Source: Verrucomicrobiota bacterium (GTDB taxonomy: Bacteria; Verrucomicrobiota; Verrucomicrobiia; Limisphaerales; DSYF01). Taken from it: a stretch of 38,343 nt of DNA. The first letter of the stretch is position 1, and the number at the start of each line of letters is the position of its first letter. Below the pieces are notes generated by a model. The model worked only from the letters and a program-made list of their open reading frames with translations. It was not told where the DNA came from and did no database searches. The stretch spans positions 1 to 38,343 of the forward strand of contig JALOTZ010000042.1 of NCBI GenBank assembly GCA_025457615.1, in the 5' to 3' direction. Positions 32,404 through 38,343 of this stretch are shown piece after piece. The translations under genes and the position numbers were made by a program.

Positions 32404-33369
32404 ATGAGCATCACCTATCTCGAAGCCATCCGTGAGGCCCAGGCCAGGGCGCTGGCGGAGGATCCACGGGTTTTCATCTACGGCGAGGATGTCGGCCAAT
32501 TTGGCGGCGCGTTCAAGGCGACCAAGAACCTCGCGGCGGAATTCCCCGGTCGTGTCAAGGACGCCCCGATCAGCGAGGACGCCATTGTCGGGTTCGCCGT
32601 GGGTGCGGCCATCGAGGGCATGCGACCCATTGTGGAGATGCAGTTTGCGGACTTCTCGACCGTGGCCATCAACCAGATCGTCAATCAAGCCGGCACGCTG
32701 TTCTGGCGCACGCAGACCCCCTGTCCGATCGTGGTGCGCATGCCGTGCGGCGGCACCTCGGGCAGCGGCCCCTTCCACAGTCAGAACATGGAGGCGATCT
32801 ATTCGCACTACCCCGGGTTGGTGGTCGTCACCCCGGCAACCGTCGAGGATGCCTACAGCATGTTGATCGAGGCCGTGGCCTTGAATGATCCAGTCATCTT
32901 CTGCGAGCACAAACTGCTCTACTATCACCTGAAGGCGGAAAAGCTGCCCACCGAGGCCCTCCCGATCGGCAAGGCCCGTATCGCGCGCGAAGGCCGGGAC
33001 ATGACCATCGTGACCTATAGTGCCATGATCCACGAGGCGCTGGCGGCGGCGGACGAACTGGAGCCGGAAGGCTGGCGGGTCGAGGTGGTGGACCTGCGCT
33101 CGGTGAAACCGCTGGACACGGACACCGTCATGGCGTCAGTCGCCCGCACCGGACGGCTGCTCTGCGTCGGGGAATCGTGGCCCTGGGGCGGCGTCACCGC
33201 GGAAGTGATCGCCCGGGTGACCAGTGAAGGGTTCGCCTTGCTGGACGCGCCGCCGCAGCGACTCAATTCCAAGGACACCCCCGTGCCCTATCATCCCAGC
33301 CTGTGGGCGGCCCACCGGCCCACCGGCCACAGCATCGCCGCCGCCGCCCGCCGCGTCCTCAGACAATGA
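32404..33369 (+). CDS. pdhB: 2-oxoacid dehydrogenase E1 component, beta subunit
   Basis: 321 residues, normal for E1 beta. MSITYLEAIREAQARALAED and FIYGEDVGQFGGAF mark the ThDP-binding pyrimidine domain, with the conserved Glu in GEDVG. PCGGTSGSGPFHSQ lies at the dimer interface. The transketolase C-terminal domain has VVDLRSVKPLDTDTV. It works as a heterotetramer with the alpha subunit and feeds acyl groups to the E2 lipoyl arm encoded 66 nt downstream. Confidence 0.92.
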   Translation: MSITYLEAIREAQARALAEDPRVFIYGEDVGQFGGAFKATKNLAAEFPGRVKDAPISEDAIVGFAVGAAIEGMRPIVEMQFADFSTVAINQIVNQAGTLFWRTQTPCPIVVRMPCGGTSGSGPFHSQNMEAIYSHYPGLVVVTPATVEDAYSMLIEAVALNDPVIFCEHKLLYYHLKAEKLPTEALPIGKARIAREGRDMTIVTYSAMIHEALAAADELEPEGWRVEVVDLRSVKPLDTDTVMASVARTGRLLCVGESWPWGGVTAEVIARVTSEGFALLDAPPQRLNSKDTPVPYHPSLWAAHRPTGHSIAAAARRVLRQ

Positions 33370-33435
33370 GTCCCCTGCTTCCAACGGAGAACCAAGCTGG
33401 TTTGACCCGAACCCCACGCGCAACCGATTGAGCCT

Positions 33436-34641
33436 ATGCCGCAGATCCCCATCATCATGCCGCAACTCGGCGAATCCATCGCGGAAGCCACCGTCGTCAA
33501 CTTCCTGGTGCAGCCGGGGGACATCGTCAACGTCGGCCAGGACATCCTGGAGGTGGAAACCAACAAAGCGACCATGAATGTCACCGCCCCCTGCGCAGGA
33601 CGGATTGACAAGTTCAGCGTGCAGTTAAGCGAGAGCTACGTGGTCGGCGCCGTTCTGGGCTACGTGGAAGCCAGCCAAGCCGAGGCGGAACGGCTCGGAC
33701 TGGACATCGTGGAAGCGTCCAGCCCCATCAGTACGCCCGCGCCGCGCGGCAGTGGTCCGGAGGAGGACACCGCCACTCGCTCGCGAACCGTGAAGCCCAC
33801 CGTTCGAGGCTTGCCGGTGCCTGCTCACGCCCAGGGCGCCACCTACATGTCGCCGAGAATGAAGGCGCGTATGACCGATCTTGGGATCCATGCGGCCGAC
33901 CTCTCCGCAGTGGCCGGGAGCGGGTCGGGCGGACGCGTGACCATCCAGGATTTCGAAAAGTACATTGAAAACCTCGAACAACAGCGGCTCAGCCAGGCCT
34001 CGACCATGCGCGTGGCGGTGGCCGACGCCATGCGGCGCAGTTGGACCCGTCCGCTGGCCACCGTGGGGTTGCCCGTCCGGCTGGATGCCCTGTTCGCCCA
34101 TCGCAAACAATGCAACCCCAAACCCGGTCCCGCCCTCTACGCCTTGCGCGCCCTGGCCATCGCCCTGGCTGAGAACAGCGCCCCGGCCGGTCGCCTGGTC
34201 GGCAACAAGATCGTGCATCCGCAGTCCATCGACATCGGGTTCGCGGTCGAGGCTGAGGACGGCGTGCTGGTGCCGGTGATCCGGAAGGTGGACCAGAAGA
34301 AGCTGGCCGAGATCGTCGAGGTGTACGACTCGCTGATCAAGCTGGCGCACCAACGCAAGCTGCCGATCGATGCCACCGGCGGCTCCATTGCCACCGTGAC
34401 GAACTTTGGCACCTTCGGATTGGAGTGGGCCACCCCGATTCCGCTGCCCGAGCAGACCCTGGTGCTGGGGATGGGCGCCGGACGCAAGGTGCCAGCCTGG
34501 GATGAGCAGCAGGGTAAGTTTGTTCCGGTCCTGGAAGCCAACTTAACCCTCAGCTTCGATCACCGCGTTCTGGATGGCGGTGCAGCAGGCCGGTTGCTCC
34601 AGCGCGTCGCCAGCCTCATCAACGATCCCGGACAACTTTGA
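33436..34641 (+). CDS. pdhC: Dihydrolipoamide acyltransferase, E2 component
   Basis: 401 residues. The single lipoyl domain (1-80) has the modified K44 in EVETNKATM. A Pro/Ser linker leads to the peripheral subunit-binding domain (about 137-178, YMSPRMKARMTDLGI with GSGSGGRV). The catalytic domain ends with SFDHRVLDGG, active-site H376 and D380. It transfers the acyl group from lipoamide to CoA. The subunit-binding domain is of the kind that binds E1 or E3, although E3 must be encoded elsewhere. The acyl substrate (acetyl or branched-chain) is not certain. Confidence 0.92.
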   Translation: MPQIPIIMPQLGESIAEATVVNFLVQPGDIVNVGQDILEVETNKATMNVTAPCAGRIDKFSVQLSESYVVGAVLGYVEASQAEAERLGLDIVEASSPISTPAPRGSGPEEDTATRSRTVKPTVRGLPVPAHAQGATYMSPRMKARMTDLGIHAADLSAVAGSGSGGRVTIQDFEKYIENLEQQRLSQASTMRVAVADAMRRSWTRPLATVGLPVRLDALFAHRKQCNPKPGPALYALRALAIALAENSAPAGRLVGNKIVHPQSIDIGFAVEAEDGVLVPVIRKVDQKKLAEIVEVYDSLIKLAHQRKLPIDATGGSIATVTNFGTFGLEWATPIPLPEQTLVLGMGAGRKVPAWDEQQGKFVPVLEANLTLSFDHRVLDGGAAGRLLQRVASLINDPGQL

Positions 34642-34657
34642 CGCAGCGCTTGCAGGA

Positions 34658-34686
34658 TTGACAAATTCGGTGCCCGAACAGATTAT
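34658..34686 (+). promoter_or_regulatory. Promoter of the tRNA-Lys gene
   Basis: TTGACA (34658-34663), a 17-nt spacer, GATTAT (34681-34686), ending 17 nt before the mature tRNA 5' end. A near-consensus -35. Confidence 0.6.
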
Positions 34687-34703
34687 GCTTCGCTCAAACG
34701 GGT

Positions 34704-34779
<76 letters not shown>

Positions 34780-34841
34780 TTTTCCCAGCCTGCCCGATCC
34801 GGGACGCTGCCTTCCCAACCAAGCCACCGAAGCGAACCACG

Positions 34842-35042
34842 TTACGGCACGCCAGCGGCAAGGGTTTTGCGGATTTCAGCGGACCGCTCTTTTGCGACCG
34901 CTTCAACGTAGGGCTTCAAATGATCTGCCAAGCACTGATTGACCAGTTCTGAGGCATTCACGCCCAACTTTTCCGCATACTCTAACCGTTGGCGGGTTTC
35001 TTCCCACAGCCTAAAGCTGCGGTTGGGCTTTGCTTTACTCAT
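34842..35042 (-). CDS. Small putative ribbon-helix-helix protein
   Basis: 66 residues, MSKAKPNRSFRLWEETRQRL, then a helix LGVNASELVNQCLADHLKPY. The short beta strand followed by two helices suggests a ribbon-helix-helix DNA-binding protein. A good ribosome site (aaaggagc) lies 5 nt before the ATG at 35042, unusual among its neighbours. It is divergent from the 35148 gene across a perfect palindrome, fitting an autoregulator. The assignment to the fold is by eye. Confidence 0.6.
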   Translation of the reverse strand: MSKAKPNRSFRLWEETRQRLEYAEKLGVNASELVNQCLADHLKPYVEAVAKERSAEIRKTLAAGVP

Positions 35043-35123
35043 GCAATGCTCCTTTCTGCCAAGCGGCGGTGTGACAGTAGCGCGATTTTGGCAAAAGTAA
35101 ACTTTTTGCTTGCGTGGGTTAGC

Positions 35124-35146
35124 GCGTGACGGTAATACCGTCACGC
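35124..35146. promoter_or_regulatory. Perfect 23-bp palindrome, likely operator
   Basis: gcgtgacggta-a-taccgtcacgc. It ends 1 nt before the ATG at 35148 and lies in the 105-nt divergent gap. A weaker inverted repeat (gcaaaagt with actttttgc, 35091-35109) lies beside it. As RNA it would form a strong stem right before the start codon. Confidence 0.65.
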
Positions 35147-35147
35147 A

Positions 35148-35366
35148 ATGCAACGACGCTTCCGAAAGTCTCTCACGCTGAAGCTTGACAGCCAGCCCGC
35201 TCGGGCGGCGCGGCTCATGGAACGGTTGAACGCGCAAAGTGACCGCTTCCCGTTCTCCACCCCCCACGCCCTCGGGCTCCACATTCTCAGGGCGGGCCTG
35301 GAATGGTTGGAACGCCAAGGCGGGCAACCCATCGCCAAACCCACCAACGGAAAGGCCAAGCAATGA
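35148..35366 (+). CDS. Small putative DNA-binding protein
   Basis: 72 residues with a basic start, MQRRFRKSLTLKLD, then helices (ARLMERLNAQ, PHALGLHILRAGLEWLERQ). The strand-helix-helix order again suggests a ribbon-helix-helix protein. The ATG at 35148 has no Shine-Dalgarno because the 23-bp palindrome fills that space; a leaderless start or translation control by the palindrome is possible. Its stop overlaps the next start (ATGA at 35363). A different start downstream cannot be excluded. Confidence 0.55.
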   Translation: MQRRFRKSLTLKLDSQPARAARLMERLNAQSDRFPFSTPHALGLHILRAGLEWLERQGGQPIAKPTNGKAKQ

Positions 35367-35560
35367 CTATCACGCAAGAAACGCACGTAAGAATGGCTTT
35401 GGAGTTACGTTTGAAAGACCTGCAACGGAACCTAGAGACAGCCCATAGCCTAGGAATAAAAACCGAATGGTGGGATTCTCAAGTGAGTGAAATCGAACAC
35501 TTACTTGCAGAGATTAGGAAGCGCGGTTTGATCTTCGAAGAACCCATTTCCAAGCCATGA
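35363..35560 (+). CDS. Small hypothetical protein
   Basis: 65 residues, MTITQETHVRMALELRLKDL. It looks like one long amphipathic helix pair, with LRLKDLQRNLETAHSLG then WWDSQVSEIEHLLAEIRKRG. I do not recognise it. Both ends overlap neighbours by 4 nt (ATGA), which supports it as a real, coupled gene. Probably a small helical element protein; no function is proposed. Confidence 0.55.
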   Translation: MTITQETHVRMALELRLKDLQRNLETAHSLGIKTEWWDSQVSEIEHLLAEIRKRGLIFEEPISKP

Positions 35561-35796
35561 ATTTGCCTCGGCATATTTGGGCCGACTACGACCCGAAAGC
35601 CACCAAAGCCGTTCAGTGGGCGTTCTACAGAACCCTTGAAGAACAACGGGCCAACCGTCCGGACCTGTGGCCCATTCAACTGGTTGTAAAGCGTGCGTGC
35701 ATCTTGCCGAGTGGCAAACCCATTTCCAACGGTCCACGGCAGCCCCGGGCAATCAAGCGCGGGGACCGATCTGCCAAGCGGGGGACCGTTGGCTAA
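35557..35796 (+). CDS. Small hypothetical protein
   Basis: 79 residues, MNLPRHIWADYDPKATKAVQ, with a basic C-terminus (AIKRGDRSAKRGTVG). No recognised domain. Its start overlaps the upstream stop (ATGA). The gene ends 4 nt before a strong intrinsic terminator, so it closes the first transcription unit of the element. Confidence 0.5.
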   Translation: MNLPRHIWADYDPKATKAVQWAFYRTLEEQRANRPDLWPIQLVVKRACILPSGKPISNGPRQPRAIKRGDRSAKRGTVG

Positions 35797-35799
35797 CCT

Positions 35800-35839
35800 G
35801 CCCGCCGTGGTTCTCAATCATCCACGGCGGGCCTTTTTT
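35800..35839 (+). terminator. Intrinsic terminator
   Basis: gcccgccgtgg (35800-35810) pairs perfectly with ccacggcgggc (35822-35832), 11-nt loop, then c and six T. The next gene's ATG is only 4 nt past the T-run. Confidence 0.9.
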
Positions 35840-35843
35840 AATC

Positions 35844-36056
35844 ATGAACACACTACCGGGAGAGGCAATCAATTGCGATAAGCTGAAAGTTTGGCGCGTG
35901 GATGGCCGGAAGCAACTGCCGGACGGCTCTGTGCGGTCCACGCTGGCCACGTCGTTTGGCTACACGATCCACGAGGCGCGGGAATGGTATGACGCACACT
36001 TTTCGCGGGAGTCCGGTTGGAAGGCTTCAGAACTCATTTTTACACCTGAACCATGA
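35844..36056 (+). CDS. Small hypothetical protein directly after a terminator
   Basis: 70 residues, MNTLPGEAINCDKLKVWRVD, then STLATSFGYTIHEAREWYDA. I do not recognise it. The ATG lies 4 nt after the T-run of an intrinsic terminator, so it has no room for its own promoter or ribosome site. It would need read-through, antitermination or a promoter inside the hairpin region. The 3' end overlaps the next gene by 4 nt. A later start is possible but no ATG with a good site was seen. Confidence 0.5.
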   Translation: MNTLPGEAINCDKLKVWRVDGRKQLPDGSVRSTLATSFGYTIHEAREWYDAHFSRESGWKASELIFTPEP

Positions 36057-36346
36057 AAACCATTTGCGCTTGGTGCGGTTGTCTCATCAAAGGCGGCGCT
36101 CCCGATCCCAAGGGGCTGGTGTCGCACGGCATTTGCCTCGTGTGCGCGGCAGCGCAGCGGCAGCGCGTGCAACTGGCCAGCCTGAAGCCCGCTTTGAAAT
36201 TCTACACTGTACAATACAGATTCCGCTACCCGGATGGACTGGAAGGAACTGGCCAAACCCCGATTGAAGCGCAGAACCGGGAGGACGCTTTGAACCGCTT
36301 CGTGCGCATTTACCCGCACGTGACAACGTGCCGCGTTCTGGAATGA
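36053..36346 (+). CDS. Small protein with CxxC zinc-ribbon-like motifs
   Basis: 97 residues. The N-terminus has two paired-cysteine knuckles, ICAWCG and SHGICLVCAA, spaced like a small zinc ribbon. The rest (VQYRFRYPDGLEGTGQTP) is beta-rich and unrecognised. Zinc binding is inferred from the spacing only. Coupled to both neighbours by ATGA overlaps. Confidence 0.6.
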   Translation: MKTICAWCGCLIKGGAPDPKGLVSHGICLVCAAAQRQRVQLASLKPALKFYTVQYRFRYPDGLEGTGQTPIEAQNREDALNRFVRIYPHVTTCRVLE

Positions 36347-36612
36347 ATGCAGACCGCGAAACGATGCGCTTTTACGCCTTGGCGTACCGTACCGCCTTAG
36401 CCAATCGGCGCTTGCTTGATGCCCTTCGGCACCTGTTGACGGCCTGCCTGTGGCGGGCGCAGTCAGAACAAACCGCTTTTTTGCGGGCCGATCCGCCTCC
36501 CTTTCCGAACTATGAGCTTTCGAGCTTTGATGGAACTTCTGGCCAACAAGCCACTTTTGACCCGCAAAGACCTTGCCCAAAGGTATGGCCTCGCCTTGCG
36601 AACCGTAGATAG
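36343..36612 (+). CDS. Small hypothetical protein
   Basis: 89 residues, MNADRETMRFYALAYRTALA, a helical first half and a Pro-rich second half. Its start overlaps the upstream stop (ATGA). The last 101 nt overlap the helix-turn-helix gene in another frame, a large overlap, so one of the two genes may be shorter than drawn. Confidence 0.45.
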   Translation: MNADRETMRFYALAYRTALANRRLLDALRHLLTACLWRAQSEQTAFLRADPPPFPNYELSSFDGTSGQQATFDPQRPCPKVWPRLANRR

Positions 36613-36733
36613 ATGGCGGGCAGCGGGGAAGCTTCCCGCCCCCGTGTATTTGAAGGGATGCCTGCAACCGTTGTGGCGTCCCATTGATATTGTGTCCCAT
36701 GAAAAGCGGCACCGCCGCGAAACCTCTGCCTGA
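36512..36733 (+). CDS. Helix-turn-helix protein (AlpA/excisionase-like)
   Basis: 73 residues. LLTRKDLAQRYGLALRTVDR then WRAAGKLPAPVYL is the winged helix-turn-helix pattern of the MerR/AlpA/excisionase group (helix 2 binds DNA, W and the GKLP turn are typical). A later start at 36530 (MELLANKPLL) would reduce the 101-nt overlap with the upstream gene. Its stop overlaps the helicase start (TGATG). In an integrated element such a protein may control excision or replication; this is inference. Confidence 0.7.
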   Translation: MSFRALMELLANKPLLTRKDLAQRYGLALRTVDRWRAAGKLPAPVYLKGCLQPLWRPIDIVSHEKRHRRETSA

Positions 36734-38337
36734 TGAACAGACCAGCAACACACCCGCACCGCAACGGCACACACCTGCCCATGCCTCACAACCTTGAGGC
36801 AGAATCCGCTTTGATCTCGTGTCCGTTGCAGGCTCCAGAACTGATGGGGCAGCTTGCCCGGTACTCGGCGGAAATCTTCTTTGACCTCCGGCACGCCACG
36901 ATTTGGCAAACCTTGCGCGAAATGCACAAGGCGCGGGAACTGATTGACACCGTGACCTTGCACGCAAAGCTCAAGGCTCAGAAGCGGTTGAAGGAATGCG
37001 GCGGGGTGCAGTACGTGTCCGAACTGTTCGACAAGGCGCCCAGCCCGCACAACTGGCAGTATTATCTGGACCTCGTGCGCGAGCCCTACGCCAAGCGCAA
37101 GCTGGCTGGAATCATGCACGACGGCCTTTCCCGGCTGTCAGCCAACGACACGGACCCGCAGTCGTTTACCCTCGGCTTGCAAGCGGACCTTGAAACAGCG
37201 GCGCGGCTGGCTGGCAACAAGACGGACAAGCCACAGTTGAAAGTGTGGCGCTGTTCAGACCTCCTGAAATACGAACCCCCGGAGGATTACAAGCTGGTTG
37301 GCGACCATGAAATTGTGAAGGGTTACGAAGGCGTTACCGTTCTGGCCGGGCCGGGAAGCTCTGGCAAGTCCCTTTGCACGGCTACACTGGCCTTGGCGGG
37401 CGCTCGTGGGGATGGGCTCTGGATGGGCCGGAAGGTGCATCGGAAGTTTCGCACCCTGATCTTGCAGGCTGAAAACGGGGTTTCTCGGCTGCAAAAGGAA
37501 GTCCGCGCAATGGCCGAAATGCACCCGGAACTCGAGATTGACGATCACATCTTCTTCTCGGAGCCCCCGGAAGGCGGGTTGCCCTTTCACCGTGGCGAAT
37601 TTCGGGCAGCCGTGCGGGATGACATTGCCCGACTTAAGCCCGACCTCATCATATTGGACCCGTGGTCACAAGTGGCCAGTGAGGACGCGGCCAAGGAAGT
37701 TGTGGACAAGCTGGCCGAGATTCGCAGTTGCTTCCCGCCTGGGGACGATTGCCCCGGCTTGCTGATTGTGGCGCACACCAAGAAGCCCCGACCGGAGGAC
37801 GTGCGGCGCGGGCGCGGGCTGGTTTACATGGTGTCCGGCTCGATTGCCCTGCCCAACACGGCGCGGTGTGTTTACGTGCTATTGCCCTGGTGTGACGATC
37901 CGGAGGATTCCCGGGTGTACTGGTGTTGCCCAAAGCTCAATAACGGGCAGATGTACCCGGCCAGCGTGTGGCAAAGGCGCTTCGGGACCTTTTTTGCCCA
38001 TGATGACAAGACCAACCCCAAGGACTTCGGGCGCGAGGAAGGCGAGGAAAAGCACAAGCTCACGGAGGAGCATATCCGGACGGCGTTTGAAGGCACCCCG
38101 CAGATTCGCAGCGGGGACCTGGTGAAGAAGCTGAAGCGCATGACCGGATGCAGCGAGGCAACGGCTTGGCGGGCCATCGGGGAGGATGGCCACTTGCGCC
38201 ACATGCTTCAGCGATGGGCAACTGGCAAGCTGGTCTTGAAGGCAGAACAGTATTTATTGTCCAAAACTCGCCGGCCAAAGACAAACTGGCAAATCTTGGG
38301 TTTCAGTCATGGTTCTACGCCTGCATCATGCGGTTGA
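36733..38337 (+). CDS. DnaB-N / RepA-like replication helicase
   Basis: 534 residues. Residues about 17-125 resemble the DnaB N-terminal domain (MPHNLEAESALISCPLQAPE, GGVQYVSELFD). Residues about 170-400 are a RecA-like ATPase of the RepA/AAA_25 kind, with Walker A GPGSSGKS at 206-213 and Walker B LIILDPW near 303-309. A C-terminal helix-turn-helix-like segment (about 445-500, GCSEATAWRAIGEDG) may bind DNA. It probably unwinds the element's replication origin; no separate primase is visible in the window. The ATG at 36733 overlaps the upstream stop; MPHNLEAE at residue 17 is an alternative start. The stop is 6 nt before the window edge. Confidence 0.75.
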   Translation: MNRPATHPHRNGTHLPMPHNLEAESALISCPLQAPELMGQLARYSAEIFFDLRHATIWQTLREMHKARELIDTVTLHAKLKAQKRLKECGGVQYVSELFDKAPSPHNWQYYLDLVREPYAKRKLAGIMHDGLSRLSANDTDPQSFTLGLQADLETAARLAGNKTDKPQLKVWRCSDLLKYEPPEDYKLVGDHEIVKGYEGVTVLAGPGSSGKSLCTATLALAGARGDGLWMGRKVHRKFRTLILQAENGVSRLQKEVRAMAEMHPELEIDDHIFFSEPPEGGLPFHRGEFRAAVRDDIARLKPDLIILDPWSQVASEDAAKEVVDKLAEIRSCFPPGDDCPGLLIVAHTKKPRPEDVRRGRGLVYMVSGSIALPNTARCVYVLLPWCDDPEDSRVYWCCPKLNNGQMYPASVWQRRFGTFFAHDDKTNPKDFGREEGEEKHKLTEEHIRTAFEGTPQIRSGDLVKKLKRMTGCSEATAWRAIGEDGHLRHMLQRWATGKLVLKAEQYLLSKTRRPKTNWQILGFSHGSTPASCG

Positions 38338-38343
38338 CAAGGC

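Larger units (their letters stand above)
34780..38343. mobile_element. One end of an element integrated at tRNA-Lys (other end outside window)
   Basis: From the tRNA 3' end to the window edge all genes are small, tightly overlapping and of the phage or plasmid type, ending in a replication helicase. Such content beside an intact tRNA is typical of integrative elements that use the tRNA 3' end as attB. No integrase or second att copy is in the window, so this is inferred. Confidence 0.6.

Overview
The window looks like chromosome of a GC-rich, Gram-negative member of the PVC group, most likely Verrucomicrobiota of the Limisphaerales/Pedosphaera kind. This is inference from content: lpxD and rseP (an outer membrane with lipid A), a long (about 600-residue) IspG, secreted proteins with CHB_HEX_C and DUF7901-type domains, a PEP-CTERM remnant, and many REP-like palindromes, some of them inside genes. 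No rRNA or CRISPR array was seen.

Layout. 1-582 is the 5' part of a secreted protein on the minus strand. 1236-8378 is an accessory block: a MmeI-like (type IIL) restriction-modification enzyme, DUF4926 with a relic of its usual DUF6883 partner, an unknown gene, HicBA, a TIR stub, an unknown gene paired with a DUF6036 nucleotidyltransferase, and an MntA/HepT pair. The block is bracketed by a 45-bp imperfect direct repeat (16-60 and 8416-8460). 8499-11634 is a four-gene minus-strand operon: unknown protein, J-domain protein, HIRAN protein, and a kinase-like protein of the polyvalent-protein type. A PEP-CTERM relic and a second MmeI-like enzyme follow; the second enzyme has lost about 30 residues just after its NPPF motif. 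15286-17553 encodes a secreted DUF7901-type protein with five copies of an SFFDVFLE octapeptide. 17.9-19.3 kb is an IS110-family element with a strongly structured 3' flank that could encode a bridge RNA.

19552-34641 is conserved chromosome: lpxD (minus), rseP-ispG (plus), the minus-strand operon HIT-phoH-ybeY-DUF502-recO, a two-gene phosphorelay (hybrid histidine kinase plus a REC-Hpt-REC protein), and a plus-strand operon for E1 alpha, E1 beta and E2 of a 2-oxoacid dehydrogenase complex. A tRNA-Lys(CTT) with its own promoter follows at 34704.

From the 3' end of that tRNA to the window end lies what looks like one end of an integrated mobile element: divergent small putative regulators around a perfect 23-bp palindrome, a chain of tiny genes joined by ATGA overlaps, an intrinsic terminator placed 4 nt before a start codon, a helix-turn-helix protein and a DnaB-N/RepA-like helicase. 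No integrase is in view.

The most interesting points are the J-domain/HIRAN/kinase operon between two restriction systems, palindromic repeats read in frame inside at least two genes, the candidate bridge RNA, the SFFDVFLE repeat protein, and the tRNA-Lys element with its terminator and operator arrangement.
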